A stretch of DNA of 64,000 bases from the NCBI RefSeq assembly GCF_003970865.1, contig NZ_RXLZ01000005.1:51362-115361 (forward strand). Direction: 5' to 3'. The position numbers and the translations under genes are program-made. Source of the DNA: Stenotrophomonas maltophilia (GTDB lineage: Bacteria; Pseudomonadota; Gammaproteobacteria; Xanthomonadales; Xanthomonadaceae). This document shows, one piece after another, positions 26,733-41,032 of this stretch. The notes beneath the pieces were generated by a model that ran no database searches, was not told where the DNA came from, and worked only from the letters and a program-made list of their open reading frames with translations. Every line of letters begins with the position of its first letter. The first letter of the stretch is position 1.

Positions 26733-27458
26733 CTAAGACCAGTCGTACGAGAACAGCACCGTGCGGCTTTCCGGCTCGTACAGCATCACGATCGCATCGG
26801 CGCCGGTGGCGCACCAGTTGTAACCGGCTACGTCGGCCACGGCGAAGAATTTGTTGCCATTGCGGGTGATGATCACCGTTTCGGCATCGTCCGCAGCGTT
26901 GGGGTCATCGGCAGCCTCGGTGAAGCCCAGTTCGAAGGCCGCGGGAATCTCCGCGGTCTCGGTCCAGTTGCCGAAACCAATCGGGCCACCCAGCGTATCC
27001 AGATAATCGCGCTCGCTGGCCTCACCCTTGCCGTAGCGCGAGTAGCAGGCGAGGCGGCCATGCGTGGCATGGTAGTCGCGCGCCTTGGCGTAGCTCTCGC
27101 GCATCTGCGCGATGTGTTCCTGCGCGTGCTTGTCCTGCACCGCGTCGCCGATGAAATAGCCATCGTTGCCGAGGAAACGCATTTCGTTGCCGGCGGTCAG
27201 TTCGAAGGCGATCCAGTTGGTGCTGGTGAAATCGTTGTGGTGTTCTTCGGTGGTCTCGCCGATGCAGCCGTCGTACGGCTCGATCGGGCAGAGCATCGTT
27301 GCCACCTGGCCGGCCAGTTCCGGACGCAGCACACCCAGGTCGATCCTCAGCAGCGGCAGCAGGTGCTGGCCGAGCCAGGCCTGGTCGGCGGGGAAGACAT
27401 CGGTGGGGAAGGGGGCCATGCCAGGCAGCAGGTCGCTCAGTCCAGTCTGGTGGATCAT
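26733..27458 (-). CDS. Uncharacterised protein, tandem paralogue B
   Basis: A 241-residue protein beginning MIHQTGLSDLLPGMAPFPTD. It matches paralogue A in LLRIDLGVLRPELAGQVATM, LCPIEPYDGCIGETTEEHHN, FTSTNWIAFEL and YNWCATGADAIVMLYEPESR, with divergence concentrated in the middle (about residues 110-190). Conserved W, C, D and E residues at equal positions in the two suggest a preserved active or binding site, but no function can be stated. It is upstream of paralogue A in a leftward unit. Confidence 0.8.
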   Translation of the reverse strand: MIHQTGLSDLLPGMAPFPTDVFPADQAWLGQHLLPLLRIDLGVLRPELAGQVATMLCPIEPYDGCIGETTEEHHNDFTSTNWIAFELTAGNEMRFLGNDGYFIGDAVQDKHAQEHIAQMRESYAKARDYHATHGRLACYSRYGKGEASERDYLDTLGGPIGFGNWTETAEIPAAFELGFTEAADDPNAADDAETVIITRNGNKFFAVADVAGYNWCATGADAIVMLYEPESRTVLFSYDWS

Positions 27459-27480
27459 GTCAGTCCTTTGAACAGTGTTG

Positions 27481-27546
27481 GTGGTGCCGGCCGCTGGCCG
27501 GCAACCTCATTGCCGTCGAAGCGTGCCGACCAAGGTCGGCACCTAC
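27481..27546. repeat. SMAG/REP palindrome pair
   Basis: GTGGTGCCGGCCGCTGGCCG with a diverged partner, GTGCCGACCAAGGTCGGCAC, ending CTACC. It lies between paralogue B and the thioesterase. Confidence 0.7.
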
Positions 27547-27555
27547 CAGGGCATT

Positions 27556-27962
27556 TCAGGTAGAGGCGTTGCGGATCGCGTCCGGCAACGGCGCGCTCTT
27601 GCCGGTCTGCGTATCCATCCAGACCACCACCACGTTGCCGTCGGAATACAGCTTCGAATCGTCCTGCTGGTCGACGATGCGATGGCCGATGGTCACGCTG
27701 CTGTTGCCCAGGCGCTCGACGAACAGTTCGACCAGGATGTCGTTGGGCCACACGATCGGCAGCCGGTAGTTGACGTTGGTCGCGGCCACCACCGGTGCGA
27801 TGCGGTCGGTCATCGACACGCCTTCCACGCCCAGCATCCAACGCACGCGCGCTTCTTCCAGGTAGGAAATGTACTTGGCGTTGTTGACGTGGCCCATGCT
27901 GTCCATGTCACGCCAGCGCACGCTGATCGGGATGCGGGCCAGGATCTTGTGTTCGCTGCTCA

Positions 27963-27963
<1 letters not shown>
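27556..27963 (-). CDS. 4HBT hot-dog fold acyl-CoA thioesterase
   Basis: A 135-residue thioesterase of the 4-hydroxybenzoyl-CoA type (YbgC/FcbC-like). The motif VRWRDMDSMGHVNNAKYISY carries the catalytic aspartate in D-M-D-x-x-G-H-V-N-N; VNYRLPIVWPNDILVELFVE and KSAPLPDAI complete the fold. Its start codon overlaps the uvrA stop by one base (TGATG), so it is translated from the uvrA message. Its acyl-CoA substrate is unknown. Confidence 0.88.
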
Positions 27964-30965
<3,002 letters not shown>

Positions 30966-31110
30966 GGGGAATCCGGTTGTGGGGGCGTTGGCTGGGTGCC
31001 GGGCCAGCAGGGAACGGCAATCGGTCAGCCTACCGAGGTGACCAGATGGGGGCAATGGGCGACAATGCCAGCCCGATGTCTCACCTGATGAGACAGGCCG
31101 ACAGCTTTGT

Positions 31111-31176
31111 GTAGAGCCGAGCCATGCTCGGCTGGCCGGACCCCGAACCATTCAGCCGAGCATGGCCCGGCCCTAC
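31111..31176. repeat. REP-like palindrome pair (GAGCCGAGCATG type)
   Basis: GTAGAGCCGAGCCATGCTCG and its mirror CCGAGCATGGCCCGGCCCTA face each other. The stem differs from the GCCGGCC type but has the same GTAG head. Confidence 0.65.
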
Positions 31177-31209
31177 AGGACCCGGCCTCCAGGCCGTTCA
31201 GGGGTTGAC

Positions 31210-31239
31210 TTGACCCGCGGTCGCTGATCTGCGTACAAT
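31210..31239 (+). promoter_or_regulatory. Candidate sigma-70 promoter of rplU
   Basis: TTGACC at 31210-31215 and TACAAT at 31234-31239 with an 18-base spacer, placed about 66 bases before the L21 start. The match to consensus (TTGACA/TATAAT) is good for a high-GC genome. Confidence 0.6.
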
Positions 31240-31304
31240 CCCGCTCCTGTCCGCCCTCGATGGCGGCAGCTCAGACCACAATAACTACAGAGGAAGGCCT
31301 GGTC

Positions 31305-31613
31305 ATGTACGCAGTACTGGTCACCGGCGGTAAGCAATACCGCGTGGCGCAGGGCGAAAAGCTCCGCATTGAAAAGCTCGAAGTCGAAGTCGGCAGCGAG
31401 ATCAAGTTTGACAACATCCTGATGCTGGGTGACAGCGACGGCGTGAAGCTGGGCGATGCGCTGAAGGGCGCTGCCGTCACCGCCAAGGTCCTGTCCCAGG
31501 GTCGTGCTGACAAGGTCCGGATCATCAAGTTCCGTCGCCGCAAGCACCACATGAAGCGTCAGGGTCACCGTCAGTACTACACCGAAATCGAGATCACCGG
31601 CATCGCCGGCTAA
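31305..31613 (+). CDS. rplU: 50S ribosomal protein L21
   Basis: A 102-residue ribosomal protein, [20 protein letters not shown] with the signature [20 protein letters not shown] near the C-terminus. It starts behind AGGAAGGCC. It heads the classical rplU-rpmA-obgE unit. Confidence 0.98.
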   Translation: MYAVLVTGGKQYRVAQGEKLRIEKLEVEVGSEIKFDNILMLGDSDGVKLGDALKGAAVTAKVLSQGRADKVRIIKFRRRKHHMKRQGHRQYYTEIEITGIAG

Positions 31614-31631
31614 GCATCAGGAGAAGCAGTC

Positions 31632-31895
31632 ATGGCACATAAAAAGGGCGTAGGCTCCTCGCGCAACGGTCGCGACTCCAACCCGAAGTACCTGGGCGTC
31701 AAGATCTTCGGCGGCCAGGCCATCGAAGCCGGCAACATCATCGTGCGTCAGCGCGGCACCCAGTTCCACCCGGGTTCGGGCGTTGGCCTGGGCCGTGACC
31801 ACACCCTGTTCGCCCTCGTGGACGGCAAGGTGGAGTTCTCGGTCAAGGGCGCCAAGAAGCGTCGCACCGTCAGCATCGTCTCGGCCGACGCCTGA
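31632..31895 (+). CDS. rpmA: 50S ribosomal protein L27
   Basis: An 87-residue protein, [20 protein letters not shown], with the conserved [20 protein letters not shown]. The ATG is 18 bases after rplU, with AGGAG in the spacer. No N-terminal prepeptide is visible, the usual state in proteobacteria. Confidence 0.98.
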   Translation: MAHKKGVGSSRNGRDSNPKYLGVKIFGGQAIEAGNIIVRQRGTQFHPGSGVGLGRDHTLFALVDGKVEFSVKGAKKRRTVSIVSADA

Positions 31896-31944
31896 TCCAG
31901 GCATCGCCGGCACCCGTGCCCCGGCATGGGGGTGCTGCATGAAG

Positions 31945-31970
31945 AGCCCCGCTTCGGCGGGGCTTTTCGT
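31945..31970 (+). terminator. Rho-independent terminator after rpmA
   Basis: AGCCCCGCTTCGGCGGGGCT followed by TTTCGTT: a GC stem with a TTCG loop. obgE lies about 100 bases downstream, so it may have its own promoter or arise from read-through. Confidence 0.75.
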
Positions 31971-31973
31971 TAG

Positions 31974-33125
<1,152 letters not shown>

Positions 33126-33145
33126 TGCTGTTGTGGTTCCATGCG

Positions 33146-33176
33146 AAAAACCCGGCTTCGGCCGGGTTTTTTGTTT
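33146..33176 (+). terminator. Rho-independent terminator after obgE
   Basis: AACCCGGCTTCGGCCGGGTT preceded by As and followed by TTTTGTTT: a strong stem with a T tract. Confidence 0.9.
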
Positions 33177-33180
33177 CCCG

Positions 33181-33240
33181 GTAGTGCCGACCGCTGGCCG
33201 GCAATCCGCCGAGGTAGCCGGCCAGCGGCCGGCGCTACCG
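33181..33240. repeat. SMAG/REP palindrome pair
   Basis: GTAGTGCCGACCGCTGGCCG faces GGTAGCCGGCCAGCGGCCGG with CTACC at the far end. It lies between two terminators of opposite direction. Confidence 0.75.
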
Positions 33241-33250
33241 GATCGCAGGC

Positions 33251-33281
33251 AACAAAAAACCCGGCCGGGGCCGGGTTCTTG
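33251..33281 (-). terminator. Rho-independent terminator of rpsT
   Basis: Read on the minus strand: AACCCGGCCCCGGCCGGGTT followed by TTTTGTTGCC. This ends the leftward rpsT transcript. Confidence 0.85.
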
Positions 33282-33323
33282 TCTGCTGCCCGGCCCCGAA
33301 GGGCGCAGGGCGGCAACGCCGGA

Positions 33324-33593
33324 TCAGGCGGCCTTGAGGGCCTTGATGCGGTCGTTCAGGCGGCTCTTGTGGCGAGCAGCCTTGTTCTTGTGGATCAGGC
33401 CACGCGCGCTGAAGCGATCCAGGATCGGCTGGGCAACGGCGAAGGCGGCTTCGGCGCCGGCGGCATCGTTGGCGTCCAGCGCCTTGATCACTTTCTTGAC
33501 AGCGGTGCGCAGCATCGAGCGCTGAGCCACGTTGCGCGCGTTGCGCACGACGGTCTGCTTGGCGCGCTTCTTGGCGGACTTGATATTGGCCAC
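33324..33593 (-). CDS. rpsT: 30S ribosomal protein S20
   Basis: An 89-residue protein, [20 protein letters not shown] with the conserved [15 protein letters not shown] and C-terminal [20 protein letters not shown]. It is monocistronic and divergent from murJ, with a clear promoter upstream. Confidence 0.98.
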   Translation of the reverse strand: MANIKSAKKRAKQTVVRNARNVAQRSMLRTAVKKVIKALDANDAAGAEAAFAVAQPILDRFSARGLIHKNKAARHKSRLNDRIKALKAA

Positions 33594-33642
33594 GGTGGTG
33601 GTTTCCTGAAAAAATCGGTGTTATGGGAACAGCAAGCTAGCT

Positions 33643-33671
33643 AGTATGATGGCCCGAGAAATGCACGTCAA
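33643..33671 (-). promoter_or_regulatory. Candidate sigma-70 promoter of rpsT
   Basis: On the minus strand TTGACG (33671-33666) and CATACT (33648-33643) are separated by 17 bases, about 50 bases before the S20 start. A short leader follows. Confidence 0.6.
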
Positions 33672-33695
33672 GTCGATTGTCAAGAGGGACGCTGA

Positions 33696-35315
33696 GTGAG
33701 TTCACCGAAGATGTTGCGAGGCCTGCTGTCGTTCAGCAGCATGACCATGGTCTCGCGGGTGCTCGGACTTGTCCGGGACCAGGTGATCACCACCACGTTC
33801 GGCACCAATGCGGTCACCGATGCGTTCTGGGTTGCCTTCAGGGTACCCAATTTCCTGCGCCGGTTGTTCGCCGAAGGCTCTTTCGCCACCGCGTTCGTGC
33901 CGGTGTTCACGGAAGTGAAGGAAACCCGCAGCCACGCCGAACTGCGTGAGCTGATGGCCCGCACCGCCGGCACCCTGGGTGGGGTGCTGATGCTGGTCAC
34001 CGCGCTGGCGCTGATCTTCGCGCCGCAGCTGGCCTCGGTCTTCTCAAGTGGTGTTGATACCGATCCGGTGAAGCAGGGCCTGCTGGTCGACCTGTTCCGC
34101 CTGACCTTCCCGTTCCTGCTGTTCGTCTCGCTCACCGCCCTGGCCGGCGGCGCGCTGAACAGCTTCCAGCGCTTCGCGATGCCGGCGCTGACCCCGGTCA
34201 TCCTCAACCTGTGCATGATCGCCGGCGCGCTGTGGCTGGCGCCGCGGCTCGGTGGTACCCCGGAAAAGCAGATCCTGGCGCTGGGCTGGGCGGTACTGGC
34301 CGCCGGCATCCTGCAGCTGCTGTTCCAGCTGCCCTCGCTGAAGGGCATCAACCTGCTGACCCTGCCGCGCTGGGGCTGGAGCCACCCGGGCGTGCGCAAG
34401 GTGATGACGCTGATGGTGCCGACCCTGTTCGGCTCCTCGGTGGCGCAGATCAACCTGCTGCTGGACACGGTCATCGCGGCCAAGCTGACCGACGGCTCGC
34501 AGTCCTGGCTGTCGCTGGCCGACCGCTTCCTTGAGCTGCCGCTGGGTGTGTTCGGCGTGGCGCTGGGCACGGTGATCCTGCCGGCGCTGGCCCGCCATCA
34601 CGTGAGTACCGACCGCGAGGGCTTCTCGCGCTCGCTGGACTGGGGCCTGCGCATGACCCTGCTGATTTCGGTGCCGGCCATGCTGGGCCTGCTGCTGCTT
34701 GCCGAACCGCTGATCGCGACCATCTTCCAGCACGGCCAGTTCAGCGCCTTCGATACCCGCATGACCGCGCTGTCGGTGTACGGCCTGAGCTTCGGCCTGC
34801 CGGCATTCGCCCTGCTGAAGGTGGTGCTGCCGGCCTTCTACGCCCGCCAGGACACCAAGACCCCGGTGCGTGCCGGTGTGGCCGCGCTGGTGGCCAACAT
34901 GGTGTTCAACTTCGCGCTGCTGGCCGTGCTGTACCAGGTGATGGTGCCGGACGAGCTGAAGGCCCTGGGCGTGATGGCCGCCATCGGCAAGCAGCCGGGC
35001 CTGCACCTGGCGCTGGGCATTGCCAGCGCACTGTCCAGTTATCTGAACCTGGGCCTGCTCTGGTACTGGCTGGGCAAGACCGATGTCTACCAGCGCCGGC
35101 CGGGCTGGGGCGGCTATCTGGTGCGCCTGCTGCTGGCCTGCGCGGCCATGGTCGGTGTGCTGCTGGCCCTGCTGTACTGGCTGCCGGGCTTCTCGGCCAT
35201 GAGCGTGTGGGAGCGGATCGGTGCCCTGGCACTGCTGGTCGGTGGCGGTGGCGCAACCTACGCAGTGGCCATGGTGGCGATGGGCTTCCGCCCGCGCGAC
35301 CTGCGTGGGCATTGA
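33696..35315 (+). CDS. murJ: Lipid II flippase MurJ
   Basis: A 539-residue polytopic protein with about 14 helices. Conserved segments are SMTMVSRVLGLVRDQVITTT, NAVTDAFWVAFRVPNFLRRL and FAEGSFATAFVPVFTEV, the last being the central cavity motif of MurJ. It moves lipid II to the periplasmic face for peptidoglycan synthesis. The start is a GTG (GTGAGTTCACCGAAG) preceded by GAGGGACGCT; the next ATG at six codons would cut conserved residues. ribF follows after 75 bases. Confidence 0.95.
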   Translation: MSSPKMLRGLLSFSSMTMVSRVLGLVRDQVITTTFGTNAVTDAFWVAFRVPNFLRRLFAEGSFATAFVPVFTEVKETRSHAELRELMARTAGTLGGVLMLVTALALIFAPQLASVFSSGVDTDPVKQGLLVDLFRLTFPFLLFVSLTALAGGALNSFQRFAMPALTPVILNLCMIAGALWLAPRLGGTPEKQILALGWAVLAAGILQLLFQLPSLKGINLLTLPRWGWSHPGVRKVMTLMVPTLFGSSVAQINLLLDTVIAAKLTDGSQSWLSLADRFLELPLGVFGVALGTVILPALARHHVSTDREGFSRSLDWGLRMTLLISVPAMLGLLLLAEPLIATIFQHGQFSAFDTRMTALSVYGLSFGLPAFALLKVVLPAFYARQDTKTPVRAGVAALVANMVFNFALLAVLYQVMVPDELKALGVMAAIGKQPGLHLALGIASALSSYLNLGLLWYWLGKTDVYQRRPGWGGYLVRLLLACAAMVGVLLALLYWLPGFSAMSVWERIGALALLVGGGGATYAVAMVAMGFRPRDLRGH

Positions 35316-35390
35316 TCGCGGCCCGTGGCGGCTATACTTCAGGGTTACACCATTGAAACGGCGGCCCCGGTCGGGCCGGAACGAGAGTTG

Positions 35391-36338
35391 ATGAGCAGGC
35401 TGTTCAGAAGCGTCGAGGGCGGGGAGCTGTTCCCCAACGGAAGCGTGGTCTGTATCGGTGCATTCGACGGCCTCCACCTGGGTCATCGTGCGCTGGTCCG
35501 CCACGCGGTTGCCCGCGCGCGCGCCTTGGGCGTGGCCGCGGTGGCCGTGGCGTTCGAGCCGCTGCCGCGTGAATTCTTCGCCCAGGGCACGCCGCCGCCG
35601 CGGCTGACCCTGGCGCGCAGCAAGGTCGAGATCCTGCGCGAGCTCGGTGTCGATGCGATCGGCCTGCTGCGTTTCGACGCGGCAATGGCGGCGATGCCGG
35701 CCGAGACCTTCGTGCGTCAGCTGCTGGTCAATCGCCTGAGTGCGCGTGAGGTCTGGATCGGGCCGGAGTTCTGCTTCGGCAACCGTCGTCGCGGCGACCT
35801 GGCCCTGTTGCAGCAGCTCGGTGCCGAGCTCGGCTTCAGCGCCGACGAGATCGAAGCGGTCGACCTGCATGGCGAGCGCATTTCCAGTACCCGTATTCGC
35901 CAGCTGCTGCAGGAGGGCGACTTCGCCCGCGCCGGTGACCTGCTCGGGCGTCCGTACGCGATCAGCGGGCGGGTGGTGCGCGGGCGCCAGCTCGGCCGTA
36001 CGCTGGGCTTCCCCACCGCCAACCTGCGTTTCCCCAAGACCCCGGCGCTGTCGGGCATCTACGCGACCTGGGTGCACGGCGTGTTCGACCAGCCGTGGCC
36101 GTCGGTGTCCAGCTTCGGCACCCGGCCGACCGTGGAGGGCGTGGAGCCGCTGCTGGAAGCCCACCTGTTTGATTTCCAGGGCGACCTGTACGGGCGCCAC
36201 ATCGAAGTGGAATTCGTCGCCAAGCTGCGCGATGAAGAGAAATTCAATGATCTGGCGGCCCTGACCGACCAGATGCACCGCGACGCCGAACAGGCGCGCG
36301 CCATCCTTTCCGAACATAGATTGCGAGCCACTGCGTGA
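35391..36338 (+). CDS. ribF: Bifunctional riboflavin kinase / FAD synthetase
   Basis: A 315-residue enzyme. The N-terminal FAD synthetase domain has the nucleotidyl-transferase motif [11 protein letters not shown] (H-x-G-H) and [13 protein letters not shown]; the C-terminal kinase domain has [16 protein letters not shown] (PTAN) and [20 protein letters not shown]. It turns riboflavin into FMN and FAD. The ATG at 35391 follows GAGAGTTG. The stop overlaps the ileS start by four bases, so the downstream synthetase is translationally coupled. Confidence 0.95.
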   Translation: MSRLFRSVEGGELFPNGSVVCIGAFDGLHLGHRALVRHAVARARALGVAAVAVAFEPLPREFFAQGTPPPRLTLARSKVEILRELGVDAIGLLRFDAAMAAMPAETFVRQLLVNRLSAREVWIGPEFCFGNRRRGDLALLQQLGAELGFSADEIEAVDLHGERISSTRIRQLLQEGDFARAGDLLGRPYAISGRVVRGRQLGRTLGFPTANLRFPKTPALSGIYATWVHGVFDQPWPSVSSFGTRPTVEGVEPLLEAHLFDFQGDLYGRHIEVEFVAKLRDEEKFNDLAALTDQMHRDAEQARAILSEHRLRATA

Positions 36339-39166
36339 GCCAGGACTACAAGACCACCCTGAACCTGCCAGCCACCGAATTCCCGATGCGCGGCGATCTG
36401 CCCAAGCGCGAGCCGGGCATTCTGGCGCGGTGGGAAGAGCAGGGGCTCTACCAGCAGCTGCGCGACAACGCCGCCGGCCGTCCGCTGTTCGTGCTGCACG
36501 ACGGCCCGCCGTACGCCAACGGCCGCATCCACCTGGGCCACGCGGTCAACAAGATCCTGAAGGACATCATCGTCAAGTCGCGCTACCTGGCCGGCTTCGA
36601 TGCGCCCTACGTGCCGGGCTGGGACTGCCACGGCCTGCCGATCGAGATCGCGGTCGAAAAGAAGTGGGGCAAGGTCGGCACCAAGCTCGACGCCGTTGAA
36701 TTCCGCCAGAAGTGCCGCGAGTTCGCCGAAGAGCAGATCAACATCCAGCGCGTGGACTTCAAGCGCCTGGGCGTGACCGGTGACTGGGACAACCCGTACA
36801 AGACCCTGAGCTTCGATTTCGAAGCCAACGAGATCCGTGCGCTGGCCAAGGTCGTGGCCAACGGCCACCTGGTGCGTGGTGCCAAGCCGGTGTACTGGTG
36901 CTTCGACTGTGGCTCGGCGCTGGCCGAGGCAGAGATCGAATACCAGGAAAAGGAATCGCCGGCGATCGACGTGGCCTACGCCGCGCGCGATGCGCAGGCC
37001 ATCGGCCAGGCCTTCGGCGTGAGCGTGCCGGCAGACGTTGAAGTGGCCGTGCCGATCTGGACCACCACCCCGTGGACGCTGCCGGCCTCGCTGGCGGTGT
37101 CGCTGGGCGCGGAGATCCGCTACGTGCTGGCCGAGGGCCCGGCCCACAACGGCAAGCGCCGTTGGCTGGTGCTGGCTGCCGCGCTGGCCGAGCGCGCGCT
37201 GCAGCGCTATGGCGTCGAAAACGTGGTGCTGCACGGTGAAACCACCGGTGCCGCGCTGGAAAACCAGCTGCTGGCGCACCCGTTCTACCCGGAGCGCGAG
37301 ATTCTGGTGCTCAACGGCGACCACGTGTCCGACGAGGACGGTACCGGTGCGGTGCACACCGCGCCCGGCCACGGCCAGGAAGACTTCGTGGTCAGCCAGA
37401 AGTACGGCCTGCTGGACAAGTACAACGCCGGCCAGGTGACCCCGATCGACGGCCGTGGCGTGTACCTGGAATCGACCCCGCCGGCCGGTGACGTGGTGCT
37501 GGCTGGCCAGCACCTGTGGAAGGCGCAGGAAGCCATCGTCGGCGTGCTGCGCGACAACGGCGCGCTGCTGGCCTTCCACCCGATCCGCCACAGCTACCCG
37601 CACTGCTGGCGCCACAAGACGCCGGTGGTGTTCCGCGCCACCCCGCAGTGGTTCATCTCGATGGACAAGGCCAACCTGCGCAACGATGCGCTGGCCGCCA
37701 TCGACACCGTGGGCTGGTTCCCGAGCTGGGGCAAGGCGCGCATCCAGAGCATGGTCGACGGTCGCCCGGACTGGACCATCTCGCGCCAGCGCACCTGGGG
37801 CGTGCCGATCGCACTGTTCACCCATCGCCAGACCGGTGAGATCCATCCGCGCTCGGTGGAGCTGATGCAGCAGGTCGCCGACCGCGTCGAAGCCGAGGGC
37901 ATCGACGTGTGGTACTCGCTGGATGCCGCCGAACTGCTGGGTGCTGAAGCGGCCGACTACGAGAAGGTCACCGACATCCTCGACGTCTGGTTCGATTCGG
38001 GCGTGACCCATGAAGGCGTGCTCGCCGCGCGTGGCTTCGGCAAGCCGGCCGACCTGTACCTGGAAGGTTCCGACCAGCACCGCGGCTGGTTCCAGTCCTC
38101 GCTGCTGACCGGCGTGGCCATCGACAAGCGTGCCCCGTACAAGCAGTGCCTGACCCACGGCTTCACCGTGGACGAGCACGGCCGCAAGATGTCCAAGTCG
38201 CTGGGCAACGGCATCGAGCCGCAGGACATCATGAACAAGCTGGGCGCGGACATCCTGCGCCTGTGGATCGCCTCGGCCGACTACAGCAACGAGATGTCGC
38301 TGTCGCAGGAGATCCTCAAGCGCAACGCCGACGCCTACCGTCGCCTGCGCAACACCGCACGCTTCCTGCTCGGCAACCTGGACGGTTTCGATCCGGCCCA
38401 GCACCTGCAGCCGCTCGACCAGATGGTCGCGCTGGACCGCTGGATCGTGCACCGCGCGTGGGAGCTGCAGGAGAAGATCAAGGCAGCCTACGACGGCTAC
38501 AACATGGCCGAGATCGTGCAGCTGCTGCTGAACTTCTGCAGCGTGGACCTGGGTTCGCTGTACCTGGACGTGACCAAGGACCGCCTGTACACGATGCCGA
38601 CCGATTCGCACGGTCGCCGTTCGGCCCAGAGCGCGATGTACCACATCGCCGAAGCGTTCACCCGCTGGGTTGCGCCGATCCTGACCTTCACAGCCGACGA
38701 GCTGTGGGGCTACCTGCCGGGCGAGCATGCCGGCCACGTACTGTTCACAACCTGGTACGACGGCCTGGCACCGCTGCCGGCCGATGCCCAGCTCAACGCC
38801 GCCGACTTCGACCAGCTGCTGGCCGTACGCGAGCAGGTGGCCAAGGTGCTCGAGCCGATGCGTGCCAACGGTGCGATCGGAGCCGCACTGGAAGCGGAGA
38901 TCACCATCGCCGCCAGCGAAGAGCAGGCCGCGCGCTGGCAGCCGCTGGCCGATGAACTGCGTTTCCTGTTCATCAGTGGTGACGTGCAGGTGCGCCCGGC
39001 GACCACCGACGAGGTGTTCGTCAGCGCCCAGCCGACCACCAAGGCCAAGTGCGTGCGCTGCTGGCACCACCGCGCCGACGTCGGCAGCAATGCCGATCAT
39101 CCGGAGCTGTGCGGCCGCTGCGTGAGCAACATCACCGGTGCCGGTGAAGTGCGGAGCTGGTTCTGA
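36335..39166 (+). CDS. ileS: Isoleucyl-tRNA synthetase
   Basis: A 943-residue class I synthetase. The HIGH motif is HLGH in [15 protein letters not shown], and KMSKS occurs in [16 protein letters not shown]. The editing domain carries [16 protein letters not shown]; the C-terminus holds a zinc knot CVRCWHH with CGRCVSNI. The start is a GTG overlapping the ribF stop (GTGA). It charges tRNA-Ile and edits valine. Confidence 0.97.
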   Translation: MSQDYKTTLNLPATEFPMRGDLPKREPGILARWEEQGLYQQLRDNAAGRPLFVLHDGPPYANGRIHLGHAVNKILKDIIVKSRYLAGFDAPYVPGWDCHGLPIEIAVEKKWGKVGTKLDAVEFRQKCREFAEEQINIQRVDFKRLGVTGDWDNPYKTLSFDFEANEIRALAKVVANGHLVRGAKPVYWCFDCGSALAEAEIEYQEKESPAIDVAYAARDAQAIGQAFGVSVPADVEVAVPIWTTTPWTLPASLAVSLGAEIRYVLAEGPAHNGKRRWLVLAAALAERALQRYGVENVVLHGETTGAALENQLLAHPFYPEREILVLNGDHVSDEDGTGAVHTAPGHGQEDFVVSQKYGLLDKYNAGQVTPIDGRGVYLESTPPAGDVVLAGQHLWKAQEAIVGVLRDNGALLAFHPIRHSYPHCWRHKTPVVFRATPQWFISMDKANLRNDALAAIDTVGWFPSWGKARIQSMVDGRPDWTISRQRTWGVPIALFTHRQTGEIHPRSVELMQQVADRVEAEGIDVWYSLDAAELLGAEAADYEKVTDILDVWFDSGVTHEGVLAARGFGKPADLYLEGSDQHRGWFQSSLLTGVAIDKRAPYKQCLTHGFTVDEHGRKMSKSLGNGIEPQDIMNKLGADILRLWIASADYSNEMSLSQEILKRNADAYRRLRNTARFLLGNLDGFDPAQHLQPLDQMVALDRWIVHRAWELQEKIKAAYDGYNMAEIVQLLLNFCSVDLGSLYLDVTKDRLYTMPTDSHGRRSAQSAMYHIAEAFTRWVAPILTFTADELWGYLPGEHAGHVLFTTWYDGLAPLPADAQLNAADFDQLLAVREQVAKVLEPMRANGAIGAALEAEITIAASEEQAARWQPLADELRFLFISGDVQVRPATTDEVFVSAQPTTKAKCVRCWHHRADVGSNADHPELCGRCVSNITGAGEVRSWF

Positions 39167-39690
39167 TGGCCGCGCCCCGTCCGCATCCGAACGCCCTGGT
39201 CTGGCTGCTGCTGTCGGCCGCCATCATCGGCCTGGACCAGTGGTCCAAGGCCTGGGTCCTGTCGAGCCTGCCAGAGTTCCAACCGGTGGTGGTCATCGAC
39301 GGCTTCTGGAACTGGTACCGCACCTATAACACCGGTGCGGCGTTCAGTTTCCTGAGCGACGCTGGTGGCTGGCAGAAGCACTTCTTCACCGTGCTGGCGA
39401 TCGTCATCAGCGGCCTGATGGCCTGGTGGCTGCGCGGCACCGCCCGTGGCAACTGGAAGGCCGCGGTGCCCTATGCGCTGATCATCGGCGGCGCCATCGG
39501 CAACGTGATCGACCGCCAGGTGCATGGTCATGTGGTCGATTTCATCCAGTGGTACGTGGGCAGCTACACCTGGCCCTCGTTCAACATCGCCGATTCGGCC
39601 ATCGTGGTGGGTGCCATCGGCATCGCCCTGTTTGGCCTGTTCGACGGCAAGTCCGCCAAAAAGGCGGATAATGCCAATCCGAAACCGTAA
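39166..39690 (+). CDS. lspA: Lipoprotein signal peptidase (prolipoprotein signal peptidase II)
   Basis: A 174-residue inner-membrane aspartyl peptidase with four helices. The two catalytic aspartates sit in [16 protein letters not shown] and [11 protein letters not shown], both at the usual places; [11 protein letters not shown] is also typical. Its ATG overlaps the ileS stop by one base (TGATG). It removes signal peptides from diacylated lipoproteins; the order ileS-lspA-ispH is common in proteobacteria. Confidence 0.96.
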   Translation: MAAPRPHPNALVWLLLSAAIIGLDQWSKAWVLSSLPEFQPVVVIDGFWNWYRTYNTGAAFSFLSDAGGWQKHFFTVLAIVISGLMAWWLRGTARGNWKAAVPYALIIGGAIGNVIDRQVHGHVVDFIQWYVGSYTWPSFNIADSAIVVGAIGIALFGLFDGKSAKKADNANPKP

Positions 39691-39717
39691 GCCGGCCGCT
39701 GCCGGGAGATTGAACTG

Positions 39718-40668
39718 ATGGATGTGCTGCTCGCCAACCCGCGTGGTTTCTGTGCCGGTGTCGATCGTGCGATCGAGATCGTCAAGCGCGCGATCGAAAC
39801 GCTGGGCGCGCCCATCTACGTCCGCCATGAAGTGGTGCACAACCGCTTCGTGGTCGACGACCTGAAGCAGCGCGGCGCGATCTTCGTCGAGGAACTCGAT
39901 GAAGTGCCGGACAACAACACGGTCATTTTCAGCGCCCACGGCGTGTCCCAGGCCGTGCGCCAGGAGGCCGAGCGCCGTGGCCTGAAGGTGTTCGACGCCA
40001 CCTGCCCGCTGGTGACCAAGGTGCACTTCGAAGTGGCCCGCCACTGCCGTGCCGGCCGTGACGTGGTGCTGATCGGCCACGCCGGTCACCCGGAAGTGGA
40101 AGGCACCATGGGCCAGTGGAACCGCGAAGCGGGCACCGGCCAGATCTATCTGGTCGAGGACGTGGAGCAGGTTGCAACACTGCACATCAACCAGCCGGAA
40201 AACTTCGCCTACACCACCCAGACCACGCTGTCGGTGGATGACACGCGCGGCATCATCGATGCGCTGCGCGAGCGTTTCCCGGCCATGCAGGGCCCGAAGA
40301 ACGACGACATCTGCTACGCCACGCAGAACCGCCAGGATGCCGTGCGCGATCTGGCCAAGCGCTGTGACCTGGTGTTGGTGGTCGGTTCGCCGAACAGCTC
40401 GAACTCCAATCGTTTGAGCGAGCTGGCCCGTCGTGAAGGCGTGGAGTCGTACCTGATCGACGGCGCGCATGAAATCGACCCGGCATGGGTGGTGGGCAAG
40501 CAGCATATCGGCGTGACCGCAGGTGCCTCGGCGCCGCAGGTGCTGGTCGATGGCGTGCTGGCGCGCCTGGCCGAGCTGGGCGCCAGCGGCGTGGGCGAGC
40601 TGGATGGCGAGCCGGAATCGATGGTGTTCGCGCTGCCGAAGGAGCTGCGCCTGCGGTTGGTCGACTGA
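39718..40668 (+). CDS. ispH: 4-hydroxy-3-methylbut-2-enyl diphosphate reductase
   Basis: A 316-residue iron-sulphur enzyme, the last step of the MEP isoprenoid pathway. Its three [4Fe-4S] cysteines are in [12 protein letters not shown] (residue 12), [13 protein letters not shown] and [13 protein letters not shown]. The active-site histidine and glutamate regions ([26 protein letters not shown]) are intact, as is [10 protein letters not shown]. The start is 27 bases after lspA, with GGGAG in the spacer. Confidence 0.97.
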   Translation: MDVLLANPRGFCAGVDRAIEIVKRAIETLGAPIYVRHEVVHNRFVVDDLKQRGAIFVEELDEVPDNNTVIFSAHGVSQAVRQEAERRGLKVFDATCPLVTKVHFEVARHCRAGRDVVLIGHAGHPEVEGTMGQWNREAGTGQIYLVEDVEQVATLHINQPENFAYTTQTTLSVDDTRGIIDALRERFPAMQGPKNDDICYATQNRQDAVRDLAKRCDLVLVVGSPNSSNSNRLSELARREGVESYLIDGAHEIDPAWVVGKQHIGVTAGASAPQVLVDGVLARLAELGASGVGELDGEPESMVFALPKELRLRLVD

Positions 40669-40683
40669 CCGCGGGCTGATTCG

Positions 40684-40907
40684 GGTGGGTGCGAACCTTG
40701 GTTCGCACCGCTTCTGTATCCATCCTATCCACGCATGGCGTGGATCTACTGAAACTGTTGTGGTGGGTGCGAACCTAGATTCGCACGGCTTCGGCATGCA
40801 TCCCATCCACGCATGGCGTGGATCTACTGAAACCGCTCTGGTGGGTGCGAATCTTGGTTCGCACGGCTTCTGGATCCATCCCATCCACGCATGGCGTGGA
40901 TCTACTG
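40684..40907. repeat. Triple tandem array of a 78-base REP-type unit
   Basis: Three copies of one unit, starting at 40684, 40762 and 40840, follow the ispH stop. Each has GGTGGGTGCGAACCTTGGTT (palindrome one, TGCGAA...TTCGCA) and CATCCACGCATGGCGTGGAT followed by CTACTGAAAC (palindrome two). Copies differ by a few point changes, mostly in spacers. The 78-base period is exact. This is a REP array rather than CRISPR, because the 'spacers' are near identical. Confidence 0.9.
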
Positions 40908-41032
40908 CTCACGGTCTTGTTGCCGGGTTTGCCGCTTCTGGTGGGGTTCGCGCGGGCCATGACCTTTGGCCATGGGGCAGCGCACTCTACAGGCCTAGCA
41001 TCGGAAGATTCTCCGTTGTTGGAACCTGCCCG

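Larger units (their letters stand above)
30966..31304. other. Divergent intergenic region between uvrA and rplU
   Basis: No gene is visible. The left part is the uvrA leader; 31111-31176 is a palindrome pair; 31210-31239 is a likely rplU promoter. Confidence 0.6.

Noticed and set aside
34044..36317. Minus-strand frame opposite murJ and ribF
   Set aside because: Shadow spanning two well-supported plus-strand genes.
36059..39100. Minus-strand frame of about 1000 codons opposite ileS
   Set aside because: Shadow of ileS; the composition is not protein-like and the plus-strand gene is certain.
40684..40907. CRISPR-like array
   Set aside because: The three units are near identical throughout including the would-be spacers, and each is made of two palindromes; this is a REP array.
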